From positions 1 to 64,000 of the forward strand of contig NZ_BMLY01000010.1 of NCBI RefSeq assembly GCF_014645555.1: a stretch of DNA of 64,000 bases, given 5' to 3'. Source of the stretch: Silvimonas amylolytica (GTDB lineage: Bacteria > Pseudomonadota > Gammaproteobacteria > Burkholderiales > Chitinibacteraceae). This document shows, one piece after another, positions 26,248 to 35,872 of the stretch (position 1 is its first letter; each line of letters opens with the position of its first letter). Under the pieces are notes generated by a model. The model did not search any database. It had not been told where the DNA came from and saw nothing but the letters and a program-made list of their open reading frames with translations. A program made the translations under genes and the position numbers.

Positions 26248-27620
26248 GCAGCCTCCGGCAGCGCAACGGTCACGCGCAAGCCCCCCAAATCCGAGGCTTG
26301 GGCATCAATTTGCCCATCGTGCGCTTCCACGATATTCCGGCAGATAGCCAGCCCCAGTCCGCTACCACCACTGTTGCGGTTGCGGGAGGTTTCGGCACGG
26401 TAAAACCGCTCGAACAAGCGCGGCAACTTTTGGGGATCAACCCCCGGTGCGCTGTCGTCAATGGTGACGATCAACCGGTTTTTCTCTACCCAACCGTGCA
26501 CCTTCACCGCGCCGCTGGCATCGGTGTATCGCAGCGCGTTCTCCAGTAAATTTGTGAACAACTGCTGCAAACGGCGCTCATCACCATAGATAAGACCAAT
26601 ATCGAAGTCCAGCTGCCAGGTCAGCGCCAGACCCGCTTTCGTAAAGCGTCCTTGCAAGGGCACCAGTGTGCTTTCCAGTAGTGTCCGGATATCCAGTTGT
26701 TCGCGCCGGTAGGTGAGGGCGCCGACATCGGTTAACGAGAGGTCATGCAAGTCGTCGACCAGTTTGCCCAGTTGCCGGATCTGTGAGGCCACGGATTGCA
26801 ATGTCTCTGCGCTCATTGGCCGGATGCCGTCCTGCATGGCTTCAACCTCTGCGCGCATGACGGCCAGCGGCGTGCGCAGTTCATGCGAGATATCCGCCAT
26901 GAAATTGCGGCGTGACCGTTCGGTGTGCTCCAGGGCCTGGGCTAGCTGGTTGAAGTCTCGGGCCAGGCCACCCACTTCATCGCGTGAGTCATCGACTACC
27001 CGGGTTTTGTAATTGCCCGTGGCGAGCTGATGGGTCGCAGTGGTCAGGCCGTACAGGCGGCGCAGCAGCGTACGCGCCAGCCAGCCGGCCAGCAGCGCGG
27101 CCACAATGACCGAAAACAAGCCAATCTGCCACCACAGCTGTAGCTGGGCATTGAAAAAACGGACATCACCTGCAGCAATGGCTTGCTGAAACGGCACCAA
27201 AGCCATCCAGCCTACATTGCGGCCCTGGACGACGACCGGCAACAGGATGGATTGCCGGCTGGCGTCCGGGTTGCCGATGACAAGGTGGTAGTTCTGGTCG
27301 AGCAAGGCAAAACGCGGCACCGCGCCGGTCTGGTCAGAGATCGGCGGGGATTCTTTCATGTGCCATTCACCCGGGGAGGGGCGCATGAAGTCAAACCAGC
27401 CTTGCATATTGTTGTGCAGGAAATCCCAGTTGCCATGCTGGCCGTAAGCGGCTTCCAGGCGGGGGACGACGGCGCGCATGCGTTCCAGCCCCTGATCGTT
27501 GAGGTACCCCAGAAACCCGCGCTCGAAGCTGATCCGCCCCAAGACGCCGTTGACGAGCAAGACCACGGCGCACGAGGCCAGAATGGCAATGAACAGCTTG
27601 GCAGTCAGCCCCGGTTTCAT
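26244..27620 (-). CDS. BaeS-type sensor histidine kinase
   Basis: A 458-residue inner-membrane kinase. A first transmembrane helix (about 7-27), a periplasmic sensor region (about 30-165), a second helix (about 167-187) and a HAMP segment (about 190-240) lead into the dimerisation domain with FMADISHELRTPL (phospho-His about 246). The ATP-binding domain has LLENALRY, SGGSGLGLAI and matching G boxes. The segment AEVEAMQDGIRPM is typical of BaeS. BaeS senses envelope stress and toxic compounds. It is the first gene of the two-component operon and is divergent from the efflux genes by 146 bp. Confidence 0.9.
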   Translation of the reverse strand: MKPGLTAKLFIAILASCAVVLLVNGVLGRISFERGFLGYLNDQGLERMRAVVPRLEAAYGQHGNWDFLHNNMQGWFDFMRPSPGEWHMKESPPISDQTGAVPRFALLDQNYHLVIGNPDASRQSILLPVVVQGRNVGWMALVPFQQAIAAGDVRFFNAQLQLWWQIGLFSVIVAALLAGWLARTLLRRLYGLTTATHQLATGNYKTRVVDDSRDEVGGLARDFNQLAQALEHTERSRRNFMADISHELRTPLAVMRAEVEAMQDGIRPMSAETLQSVASQIRQLGKLVDDLHDLSLTDVGALTYRREQLDIRTLLESTLVPLQGRFTKAGLALTWQLDFDIGLIYGDERRLQQLFTNLLENALRYTDASGAVKVHGWVEKNRLIVTIDDSAPGVDPQKLPRLFERFYRAETSRNRNSGGSGLGLAICRNIVEAHDGQIDAQASDLGGLRVTVALPEAA

Positions 27621-27766
27621 AATGCAGTCCCACTCCTGATGATCTGTTTGGCTTTTTCAAGAAATACATGGGTGTGCGGTAGAAGTCCACGTCCCGGACA
27701 AAACTCCATATTCGCTCCACATTGTGCGCTTACGGTGTGTGCTGACCATTTACCTCTACCCGGCGG

Positions 27767-28969
27767 ATGCAGCACATGTTTTCCAGTTCAGTTTTCACTC
27801 TTGCCCCACGCCTGCGGCTGTTGGCGATTCCCGCCTTGCTATGGCTGGTCGCGTGTTCCGATCAGCGCCCCCCGCAAATGCCAGAAGCCCAGGTGGGCGT
27901 CTGGACTGTACACACCCAGAAGCTGGCCGTGAGCCAGACGCTCCCGGGGCGCACTGTGGCGTTCATGACCTCTGACGTACGCCCGCAAGTGGGTGGCCTC
28001 ATTCAGAAACGGCTGTTTACAGAGGGCCAGGACGTCAAGGCCGGTCAGGTCCTGTACCAGATTGATGCCGCCAGCTATCAAGCTGCGTACGACAATGCCA
28101 GGGGCAATCTGGATTCTGCACAGGCTGCCGTGCTTTCTGCCCAGCCCAAAGCGCAGCGCTATGCAAACCTGGTGAAGCTAGACGCCGTCAGCCAGCAAGA
28201 TCTGGACGACGCCGTCGCGACGCTGCGGCAGAACCAGGCTGCCGTCGTGGCTGCGCAGGCCTCGTTGAAAACGGCGAAGATCAACCTGGATTACACCCGC
28301 ATCACCGCGCCGATTTCCGGTCGCATCAGCACCTCTACGTACACGCCGGGCGCGCTGGTGACCGCCGGCCAGACCAATGCGTTGACGACCATTCAGCAGC
28401 TTGATCCGATCTACGTGGACGTCACCCAGTCTGCCGCGCAAATGCTGGCGCTGCGTCAACAACTGGATCGCGGTCAGCTCACCAATGTCCGCGGCAAAGT
28501 GCCGGTACAGATTCAACTGGAAGACGGCAGCACGTATAGCCGCAAGGGCACGCTGGAGTTTGTCGGTGCGACGGTAGATACCAGCACCGGTAACGTCACT
28601 CTGCGCGCTCTGGTGCCCAATCCGGACAAACTACTGTTGCCGGGCATGTACGTACAGGCTGTGCTGCCCATGGCGCTCAATGACAAGGCGATTCTGGTCC
28701 CGCAGTCGGCCGTGACGCGCAATACCAGGGGCGAAGCGACGCTCAAGCTGGTGGGGGCGGATGGCAAGGTGATTGAACGTGTGGTGCAGACCGGTGACGC
28801 GCAGAAAGACCAGTGGGTGATTACCCGCGGTTTACAGGCGGGCGAACGGGTCATCCTGGAAGGTGGCAGCAATGTGCGTGGTGGCCAGTCGGTTCTGGTT
28901 CATGAGGTACTGAGTGCGGGTGATACGGCCTCTGTGCCACCGGCCAGCCAACCTGCCACTGCCGGTTAA
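27767..28969 (+). CDS. RND efflux periplasmic adaptor (MexA/AcrA family)
   Basis: A 400-residue membrane fusion lipoprotein (lipobox LVAC, about residue 28). It shows the barrel-sandwich halves (VRPQVGGLIQKRLFTEGQDV and ITAPISGRIS), a coiled-coil hairpin rich in Ala/Gln between about 100 and 165, and a C-terminal beta-barrel with LLPGMYVQAVLP. It links the inner-membrane pump to the outer-membrane channel. It is the first gene of a three-gene operon, with the transporter 9 bp downstream. Regulation by the divergent BaeSR-like pair is inferred. Confidence 0.92.
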   Translation: MQHMFSSSVFTLAPRLRLLAIPALLWLVACSDQRPPQMPEAQVGVWTVHTQKLAVSQTLPGRTVAFMTSDVRPQVGGLIQKRLFTEGQDVKAGQVLYQIDAASYQAAYDNARGNLDSAQAAVLSAQPKAQRYANLVKLDAVSQQDLDDAVATLRQNQAAVVAAQASLKTAKINLDYTRITAPISGRISTSTYTPGALVTAGQTNALTTIQQLDPIYVDVTQSAAQMLALRQQLDRGQLTNVRGKVPVQIQLEDGSTYSRKGTLEFVGATVDTSTGNVTLRALVPNPDKLLLPGMYVQAVLPMALNDKAILVPQSAVTRNTRGEATLKLVGADGKVIERVVQTGDAQKDQWVITRGLQAGERVILEGGSNVRGGQSVLVHEVLSAGDTASVPPASQPATAG

Positions 28970-28978
28970 GGACGCACC

Positions 28979-31900
28979 ATGTCACGCTTCTTTATTGATC
29001 GTCCGATCTTTGCCTGGGTTATTGCCATTGTCATTACATTGGCAGGGGCGATGTCCATTTTTACCCTGGCGATTGAACAGTACCCGAACATTGCACCGCC
29101 CACGGTCTCGATTCGCGCCACCTATGACGGGGCCTCGGCCCAGACGGTCGAGAACTCGGTCACCCAGGTGATTGAACAGCAAATGACAGGTCTGGATAAC
29201 CTGATGTACATGTCGTCCAGCAGTTCGTCTTCGGGTTCTGCGCAGGTGCAACTTACCTTCAAGGCCGGGACTGATCCGGATGTCGCGCAGATGCAGGTAC
29301 AGAACAAACTGCAACAAGCACAGGCCATGTTGCCCTCCTCGGTGCAGGCGACCGGTTTGTCGGTCAGCAAGTCTTCTGCCGGCAGTTTTTTTGAGGTTCT
29401 GGCCTTTACTTCGGACGATGGCAGCCTGAGCGACAAGGATATCGCCGATTTCATGGTGTCGACCATTCAGGACCCGATCAGCCGGGTGTCTGGCGTGGGG
29501 AATGTGCAGGTGCTGGGGTCGCAGTACGCCATGCGCATCTGGTTGTCGCCGGAGAAACTGCGCACATATTCGCTGATGCCCTCAGACGTGATCAGCGCAA
29601 TCGAAGCGCAAAATGCGGATGTCTCTGCCGGGCAGCTCGGTGCCTTGCCGGCCGCCAAAGGGCAGGCGCTGAACGCGACCATCACCTCGCGCAGCCGCCT
29701 GAAAACAGTCGATGAATTCAAGGCGATTGTCGTCAAATCCAGCAATGCGGGCGCGGTGGTGCGGCTGGCGGACGTCGCGCAGGTTGAACTGGGTAGTGAA
29801 GACTACACCGTCACTAGTCTTTTCAATGGCAAACCCGCTTCCGGCATTGCCATTGAGCTGGCCAGCGGCGCCAATGCCATGGCGGTCTCCAAAGCCGTGG
29901 AAGCGCGCCTCAATGAGCTCAAACCGTATTTTCCCACTGGCATCAGCTACAAGATTGCGTCCAGCACCACGCCGTTCGTGAAGATATCGATCGAAGAAGT
30001 GGTCAAAACGCTGATCGAGGCGGTGATTCTGGTTGTGGCCATCATGTACCTGTTCTTGCAGAACTGGCGCGTGACCCTGATCCCGGCCATTGCCGTACCC
30101 GTTGTGCTGATGGGGACATTCGGCGTGCTGGCCGCCCTGGGGTATTCCATCAATACATTAACCATGTTTGGCATGGTGCTGGCCATTGGTTTGCTGGTGG
30201 ATGATGCGATTGTGGTGGTGGAGAACGTTGAGCGCCTGATGAGCGTGGAAGGCTTGACGCCACGAGAGGCGACGCGCAAATCGATGTCGCAGATTACTGG
30301 CGCGCTGGTCGGTATTGCGCTGGTGTTGACCGCCGTGTTTCTGCCCATGGCCTTCTTTGGCGGTTCTACCGGCGTGATTTACCGCCAGTTCTCCGTGACC
30401 ATTGCATCAGCCATGATGTTGTCAGTGCTGGTCGCCATGACGTTGACCCCGGCGCTGTGTGCCACCTTGCTCACCCCGATTGTTAAAGGGGGGCATGTCA
30501 GCGCACCGGGCGTACTGGGGCGCTTCTTTGCCTGGTTCAATCGCTGTTTTGAGCGTAGCGCCAAACGCTACGAACACGGTGTTGAACGTGTCATCAAACA
30601 TCGCCGGATGGGGATTGGCATGTATGTCGTGCTGATCGCGCTGATGGGCGTGTTGTTCTGGCATCTGCCCACCTCGTTTCTGCCAGAAGAAGATCAGGGC
30701 GAGTTGATGGTTTCCGTCAAATTGCCGCCTGGCACAACGGCAGAAAAAACCCAGAAAGTAGTCAATCAGGTCTCGGACTTCGTACGCAAGCAACCTGAAG
30801 TCAGCACCATGATGGCGGTATCCGGTTTCAGCATGGGTGGTAGCGGTCAGAACGCGGGCATGGCGTTTATCAAGCTCAAGGGCTGGAACGAGCGCAAGGC
30901 CAGCGCCACGGAAATTGGTATGCGTATTACCCGCGCCATGATGAGCCAGCACCCGGATGCGCAGATCTTTGCATTTGCCCCGTCGGGCATTCCGGGCTTG
31001 GGCCAATCCACGGGCTTTACCATGGAACTCCAGGACTTTGGCGGCGCCGGACACGATGCGCTGGTTGCGGCAAAACAAAAACTGCTCTCGCTCGCGGCCA
31101 GCGACGCCAGGCTCAACGCGTTGCGCTACGCCGGTCTGGAAGACACACCGACGTTTGACGTGAAGATCGACGACGCCAAAGCGGGCGCACTCAACCTCAC
31201 CCAGAGTGATATCAACAGCACGCTGGCCACAGCCGCAGGTGGCACCTATGTGAACGACTTTGTCGACCGAGGCCGTATCAAGAAGGTGTACGTACAGGGC
31301 GGGGCCGACGCACGCATGCTGCCGCAAGACATCAACCGCTGGTCCGTGCGCAACAGTGATAACGCCATGGTGCCGTTTTCGGCCTTTGCCAGCAGCGGCT
31401 GGAGCTACGCCGCCGCCACGCTGGCCCGCTTTAACGGCACGGCCTCCATGGAAATCAGCGGTGAACCGGGTCAGGGCGTTAGCTCCGGCACTGCGATGGC
31501 AGAGATGGTCAAGCTGGTGAAGCAACTGCCGGCGGGGTTTGGGTATTCGTGGTCCGGCTTGTCTTATCAGGAACAGCAAGCCGGGGCGCAAGCACCGCTG
31601 CTGTACGCCGTCTCCCTGCTGTTTGTGTTCTTGTGCCTGGCTGCGTTGTATGAAAGCTGGTCGATTCCGTTTTCGGTGATGCTGGCGGTCCCGATCGGGA
31701 TTGTCGGCGCGTTGCTGTTCACCACCGTGCGCGGATTGAACAACGATGTGTACTTCCAGGTCGGCTTGCTGGCGACGGTTGGCCTGGCGGCCAAGAACGG
31801 CATTTTGATCGTGGAATTTGCACGCGAACTGGAACAGAAAGGCGCCAGCGTGACTACTGCTGTGCTTGAGGCCGCCCGCCAGCGGCTGCGTCCGATCTTG

Positions 31901-32125
31901 ATGACCTCTGCGGCATTCCTGCTGGGTGTCTTGCCGCTGGTGGTCAGCACCGGCGCGGGGTCTGGCAGTCGGCACTCGCTGGGTACAGGTGTGTTTGGCG
32001 GCACGCTGACCTCTACGCTCTTGGGTATTTTCTTTATTCCGCTGTTTTACGTGATCGTGCGCAGCCTGTTCCCGGGCAAAAAAAAGCACACCGCGCATGA
32101 GGATGCACACCATGATCCAGTTTGA
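28979..32125 (+). CDS. RND efflux transporter (HAE1/AcrB family)
   Basis: A 1048-residue inner-membrane proton/drug antiporter. The start MSRFFIDRPIFAWVIAI is canonical, and AAGGA lies 7 bp upstream. The proton relay is intact: the Asp pair in GLLVDDAIVVVEN (about 405) and the Lys in GLAAKNGILIVEF (about 935). Twelve transmembrane helices and two large periplasmic loops are evident. HAE1 pumps expel antibiotics, dyes, solvents and bile-type compounds. The 3' end overlaps the outer-membrane factor gene by 14 bp. Confidence 0.95.
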   Translation: MSRFFIDRPIFAWVIAIVITLAGAMSIFTLAIEQYPNIAPPTVSIRATYDGASAQTVENSVTQVIEQQMTGLDNLMYMSSSSSSSGSAQVQLTFKAGTDPDVAQMQVQNKLQQAQAMLPSSVQATGLSVSKSSAGSFFEVLAFTSDDGSLSDKDIADFMVSTIQDPISRVSGVGNVQVLGSQYAMRIWLSPEKLRTYSLMPSDVISAIEAQNADVSAGQLGALPAAKGQALNATITSRSRLKTVDEFKAIVVKSSNAGAVVRLADVAQVELGSEDYTVTSLFNGKPASGIAIELASGANAMAVSKAVEARLNELKPYFPTGISYKIASSTTPFVKISIEEVVKTLIEAVILVVAIMYLFLQNWRVTLIPAIAVPVVLMGTFGVLAALGYSINTLTMFGMVLAIGLLVDDAIVVVENVERLMSVEGLTPREATRKSMSQITGALVGIALVLTAVFLPMAFFGGSTGVIYRQFSVTIASAMMLSVLVAMTLTPALCATLLTPIVKGGHVSAPGVLGRFFAWFNRCFERSAKRYEHGVERVIKHRRMGIGMYVVLIALMGVLFWHLPTSFLPEEDQGELMVSVKLPPGTTAEKTQKVVNQVSDFVRKQPEVSTMMAVSGFSMGGSGQNAGMAFIKLKGWNERKASATEIGMRITRAMMSQHPDAQIFAFAPSGIPGLGQSTGFTMELQDFGGAGHDALVAAKQKLLSLAASDARLNALRYAGLEDTPTFDVKIDDAKAGALNLTQSDINSTLATAAGGTYVNDFVDRGRIKKVYVQGGADARMLPQDINRWSVRNSDNAMVPFSAFASSGWSYAAATLARFNGTASMEISGEPGQGVSSGTAMAEMVKLVKQLPAGFGYSWSGLSYQEQQAGAQAPLLYAVSLLFVFLCLAALYESWSIPFSVMLAVPIGIVGALLFTTVRGLNNDVYFQVGLLATVGLAAKNGILIVEFARELEQKGASVTTAVLEAARQRLRPILMTSAAFLLGVLPLVVSTGAGSGSRHSLGTGVFGGTLTSTLLGIFFIPLFYVIVRSLFPGKKKHTAHEDAHHDPV

Positions 32126-33527
32126 CCGTTTCCCCCGCCTGTTGCTGAGCGTGATCTGTGCCAGCATCCTGGCCGGATGCGCCAGCATGGCGCCGCAATA
32201 CACCCAGCCTGCATCACCCGTACCGGCGCAATTCCCGACCGCCACGGCGGTGTCTGAACCGGCGACGTCGCTGACCAGCATGGATTGGCATGATGTGTTC
32301 CTGGATGAACGCCTGCGTAAAGTGATTGCACTGGCGCTAGAGAACAACCGGGATCTACGTGTAGCCGTACTTAATATCGAAAAAGCACGAGCACAGTATC
32401 AAATCCAGCGCGCTAACTCGTTGCCCTCGATTGACGGCACTGGCGCGCAAACCACGTCTGCAACGAGCAATAACGGCAAAACCAGCATCAGCCGTAGCGC
32501 CACGGCCACCGTGGGTTTCAGCAGCTGGGAGCTGGATCTGTTTGGCCGCATCCGCAGCCTGAATGATGAGGCCCTGCAAACGTATCTGGCTACAGCGCAA
32601 ACACAGCGCAGTACCCGGATGAGTCTGGTGGCAGAAGTCGCTGGTGACTGGCTGACCGTCGCCTCGTATCAGCAACGTGTGGCCCTGGCGAAACAGACAC
32701 TGGAAAGCCAGCAAAAAACGCTGACGCTCACGCAGCAAATGCATGATTCTGGCGCGGTAGCCGGCACCGACCTGGTCACGGTTGAAGCCAGCGTACAAAG
32801 CGCGCGGGCGGATGTCGCCAGCTACGCGACCAGCCTGGATGAAGCCCGCAATGCGCTGGATCTGGTGGTCGGTACCGCTGTATCGGCGGATTTGTTGCCG
32901 GACGCCGCCGCTTATGACAACGCCGTCGCGCTGGCACCGGTTTCGGCCAATATGTCCTCCAGCGTCTTGTTGCAGCGCCCGGATGTATTGTCTGCCGAAT
33001 ACACGCTCAAAGCCGCCAACGCCGATATCGGCGCTGCGCGCGCCGCGTTCTTTCCGACCATCTCGCTGACGGGCTCTGCCGGTGTGGGCAGTGACGCCTT
33101 GTCTACCTTGTTCAGTGCGGGCACGCGGACCTGGTCATTCGTGCCGACGATCTCCGTGCCGATCTTCCACGCGGGCGCGCTACAGGCCTCGCTGGACGTC
33201 GCCAAAATCTCCAGCAATATCGCCGTGGCGCAATATGAAAAAGCCGTTCAGAGCGCTTTCCAGGAAACCTCGGATGCGCTGGCAGTGCGCGCCCGGCTGG
33301 ATGAACGCCTTGATGCCCAGCGCGCACTCGTGTCTGCGTCGCAACGTAGCTACACCCTGGCCGATGCCCGTTACAAAAACGGTGTGGACAGCTACCTGCT
33401 GACGCTCGTTGCCCAGCGTACGTTCTACAGCGCTCAGCAAGACCTGATTTCGCTGCAACTGAGCGAGGCGACCAACCGCGTGACCCTGTTCAAGGTGCTG
33501 GGTGGAGGGGCAGATGCGCGCAGTTGA
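32112..33527 (+). CDS. Outer-membrane efflux channel (NodT/OprM family)
   Basis: A 471-residue outer-membrane lipoprotein (lipobox LAGC, Cys18) of the TolC superfamily. It has two repeated helical halves (QYQIQRANSLPSIDGTG, then ADIGAARAAFFPTISLTG) and the VPIFHAGALQASLDVAK segment typical of NodT-type factors. Three ATG codons lie in phase; the third is chosen because GAGGA sits 8 bp upstream and the signal peptide starts there. It completes a tripartite pump with the adaptor and RND transporter. Confidence 0.92.
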   Translation: MIQFDRFPRLLLSVICASILAGCASMAPQYTQPASPVPAQFPTATAVSEPATSLTSMDWHDVFLDERLRKVIALALENNRDLRVAVLNIEKARAQYQIQRANSLPSIDGTGAQTTSATSNNGKTSISRSATATVGFSSWELDLFGRIRSLNDEALQTYLATAQTQRSTRMSLVAEVAGDWLTVASYQQRVALAKQTLESQQKTLTLTQQMHDSGAVAGTDLVTVEASVQSARADVASYATSLDEARNALDLVVGTAVSADLLPDAAAYDNAVALAPVSANMSSSVLLQRPDVLSAEYTLKAANADIGAARAAFFPTISLTGSAGVGSDALSTLFSAGTRTWSFVPTISVPIFHAGALQASLDVAKISSNIAVAQYEKAVQSAFQETSDALAVRARLDERLDAQRALVSASQRSYTLADARYKNGVDSYLLTLVAQRTFYSAQQDLISLQLSEATNRVTLFKVLGGGADARS

Positions 33528-33968
33528 TGCCAGCGGGCGTGGGCAAGGTGACGCGATCTTGCGGGCAACCGACCGGAGTGCACGGCATCTTGCCCAAGAT
33601 GCATAGACCCATGCTGATCGCCGCTGTGCTGGCGCTGCTGCTGTCATCCGCGTCTTTTGTCCCGGAACAGACCGCGCCAGGTGGACAAGCCGACCCCGAC
33701 GGGACGGCACCCGCGGGAGGCAGCGTTGATCTGTTCAGTGCCTGGGCCGTCATCCTGATAACCGACTGGCAGCGTTGGCGGCAAACGCCCTGGCGCTAGC
33801 GGGCCCGGTCTGTGGAAAAACCGCTCCGGCGCACGTCGGCTATCCACAAGTTAATCTGGAGTGTGATACTAGAGGTTAGAGCAAGGCGCGGGTTTGCAGG
33901 CGAGCCGCCTGGCAAGCCGCCGCTCTGGCGTCGTTTTCCTTATTCCCGGCCCCCAGCGAGGCACGATC
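33528..33968. other. Gap after the efflux operon
   Basis: Apart from the small candidate gene listed separately, this 440-bp stretch holds two DnaA-box-like nonamers in inverted orientation (TGTGGAAAA at 33811 and CTATCCACA at 33840), each one base off consensus, and an extended -10-like TGTGATACT near 33860 that may start the HDOD transcript. There is no efflux-operon terminator with a clear T run. Confidence 0.35.
33599..33799 (+). CDS. Possible small secreted or membrane peptide
   Basis: A 66-residue frame begins MHRPMLIAAVLALLLSSASF, a plausible signal peptide or membrane anchor, followed by a Gly/Pro-rich segment and a Trp-rich tail (WQRWRQTPWR). The ribosome binding site is weak (GCCCAAG). 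No homologue is recognised. It could be a chance frame in GC-rich DNA; the signal-like start is the only argument for it. Confidence 0.3.
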   Translation: MHRPMLIAAVLALLLSSASFVPEQTAPGGQADPDGTAPAGGSVDLFSAWAVILITDWQRWRQTPWR

Positions 33969-34838
33969 ATGCTCACCAGCGCCCAGAAACACTGGGATGT
34001 AGAGCAGTGGACGCACTATCTCAAAGTGCAGGAACTCCCCGTGATGCCACGGACCAAAGGTTTGCTGGACCTGCTCGTCGAGCATGCCGACACCGTTGCG
34101 CCCAAACGCCTTGTTGAACTGGCCAACAGTGATTCATTCCTGGCGCTGCGGTTATTACGCTACGCCGAAGCCCATCGCTCACATCATCTGGGGCGCGAGA
34201 GCACCACGCCGCTTTCGGCCATTTTGCATACGGGCACCGACAACCTGATCACATTGATTGCGGATGCCCCGGTCTGCAACGAGGATGAAGAAGGTTTGCT
34301 GCTGAGCGAATCCCGCTGTGCTCGCGCCGGTGTCCTGGCACGGCAATGGGCCGGCTGGCGGGCGGATATATCGCCAGAAGAAGTGGCACTGGCCGCGTTA
34401 CTGGCGGAAATGGGCGAAATGTTGCTGTGGCATTTCGCCCCGGAAATCCCGCTGGCGGTGCAGGATGAAATGGCCAGTGGCCGCGCCACCAGAACACTGC
34501 AAGCGCAGCAACAGGTGGCCGGTTTTGCCTTCAAGACACTGTCACTCTCTCTGGCCGCTGCCTGGCACCTGCCGCCGTTGATCGCCATGCTGATCAAGGG
34601 TGTCGACAACATTCGTGCCAATATCGCCCGCATTGCCAACGACACAGCCCGCCACCTGCAAAGCGATCCGGAAAACCCCGCTATCCCGTCGGACATCATC
34701 GCGCTGCACCACTTCTTGCCCAATACCAGCTACGCCACTTTGCTGGCGCCGCTGGATCTCTCAGAGAAGTACCGGGATGAAGTGCTGGTCGCCATTGCGC
34801 GCGAGAACGAGCACGGACAGGGGGCGCATCATTCGTGA
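33969..34838 (+). CDS. HDOD-domain protein
   Basis: A 289-residue soluble protein. The HDOD-like domain covers about residues 20-210 (LPVMPRTKGLLDLL, SDSFLALRLLRYAEAH, ALAALLAEMGEMLLWHF). HDOD proteins lack HD-type catalysis and act as signalling adaptors in motility, stress and c-di-GMP networks. The start is taken at the ATG behind GCGAGG; an in-frame extension upstream has no ribosome binding site. It is a single gene upstream of an OmpR-type regulator, with no terminator between them that I could see. Confidence 0.8.
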   Translation: MLTSAQKHWDVEQWTHYLKVQELPVMPRTKGLLDLLVEHADTVAPKRLVELANSDSFLALRLLRYAEAHRSHHLGRESTTPLSAILHTGTDNLITLIADAPVCNEDEEGLLLSESRCARAGVLARQWAGWRADISPEEVALAALLAEMGEMLLWHFAPEIPLAVQDEMASGRATRTLQAQQQVAGFAFKTLSLSLAAAWHLPPLIAMLIKGVDNIRANIARIANDTARHLQSDPENPAIPSDIIALHHFLPNTSYATLLAPLDLSEKYRDEVLVAIARENEHGQGAHHS

Positions 34839-34937
34839 CTGCAAGTCTGCGCTACGCGAGCTGACGTCTGCGGGGGCGTAGAGCCGGCTCTCGGCCGAAT
34901 GGCATACCCGCCGCCCTCAATGCCTGTGTCATTGCTC

Positions 34938-34974
34938 TGTACCATAGTGTACAAATTCCGGCACTCACTACAAT
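34938..34974 (+). promoter_or_regulatory. Operator-like inverted repeat and -10 element before the response regulator
   Basis: TGTAC-CATAGT-GTACA (34938-34953) is a perfect 5-bp inverted repeat. TACAAT (34969-34974) is a good -10 hexamer, and the repeat lies where its -35 region would be. The response-regulator start is 80 bp downstream. Autoregulation or repression at this site is an inference. Confidence 0.35.
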
Positions 34975-35055
34975 GCAACACACGCCAGCCGGATCTGCTC
35001 CGTACACTGCCATTTTGTCGGCGGTTGTGCCGTTTGTTTGCATTTGAAGGCGCTC

Positions 35056-35805
35056 ATGGATACCCATATCGATCACATTCTGGTCGTGGATGACGACCGC
35101 GAAATCCGCGAACTCGTCTCGACCTATCTCACCAGGAACGGCCTGCGCGTCTCTGTGGCGCAAGGTGGCCGCCATATGCGCGCCATTCTGGAGGTCACCC
35201 CGGTTGATCTGATCGTGCTCGACATCATGATGCCAGGTGAAGATGGCTTGTCCCTGTGCCGGGAGCTACGCGCCGGCAAGCACAAGCTCGTGCCCATTCT
35301 GATGCTGACCGCGCGTGATGATGAAACCGACCGCGTGCTGGGTCTGGAAATGGGGGCGGATGATTACCTGACCAAGCCGTTTGCATCGCGTGAGCTGCTG
35401 GCGCGCATCAAATCCGTGCTGCGCCGTACCCGCATGTTGCCGCCCAATTTGCAGATCACCGAAGCGGCGCAGGTGCTGACCTTTGGTCGATGGCGGCTGG
35501 ATACCACGGCACGTCACCTGGTGGACCAGGATGGCACGGTGGTGGCGTTAAGTGGTGCGGAGTACCGCCTGCTGCGTGCGTTTGTCGATCACCCGCAGCG
35601 GGTGTTGAACCGCGATCAATTGCTTAACCTCACACAGGGGCGGGAGGCTGATCTGTTTGATCGCTCCATCGACCTTCTGGTCAGCCGCGTGCGTCAGCGC
35701 CTTGGCGATGATGCGCGCGAGCCTGACTTTATCAAGACCGTGCGCAGCGAAGGTTATGTGTTTGCCGTGCCGGTGGAAATCACTGAAGCCAGGCAGGAAT
35801 TCTGA
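35056..35805 (+). CDS. OmpR-family response regulator
   Basis: A 249-residue regulator. The receiver has the acidic triad DDD at 12-14, phosphoacceptor Asp56 (DLIVLDIMMPG) and Lys in TKPFASREL (about 106). The winged-helix output domain ends with VRSEGYVFAVPVE. The start is the ATG six bases after GAAGG. Its sequence is of the OmpR/RstA type, and the most likely partner is the histidine kinase at 38565, which is separated from it by a divergent hydrolase and an HD/LuxR gene. That unusual separation suggests an insertion or rearrangement between the two. Confidence 0.87.
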   Translation: MDTHIDHILVVDDDREIRELVSTYLTRNGLRVSVAQGGRHMRAILEVTPVDLIVLDIMMPGEDGLSLCRELRAGKHKLVPILMLTARDDETDRVLGLEMGADDYLTKPFASRELLARIKSVLRRTRMLPPNLQITEAAQVLTFGRWRLDTTARHLVDQDGTVVALSGAEYRLLRAFVDHPQRVLNRDQLLNLTQGREADLFDRSIDLLVSRVRQRLGDDAREPDFIKTVRSEGYVFAVPVEITEARQEF

Positions 35806-35830
35806 ATTCGCAATGAAATATAAAGTATGA

Positions 35831-35862
35831 AAAAGGCGGACCTTGCGGTCCGCCTTGTTGTT
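35831..35862. terminator. Bidirectional terminator
   Basis: A perfect 10-bp stem (AAGGCGGACC/GGTCCGCCTT) with a TTGC loop is flanked by A-rich and T-rich tracts. It ends both the response-regulator gene and the convergent hydrolase gene. Confidence 0.85.
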
Positions 35863-35872
35863 GCTGGCCTCT

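Noticed and set aside
33811-33848. Two DnaA-box-like nonamers suggesting a replication origin
   Set aside because: Only two imperfect copies, with no AT-rich unwinding region and no dnaA, dnaN, parAB or rep gene nearby.
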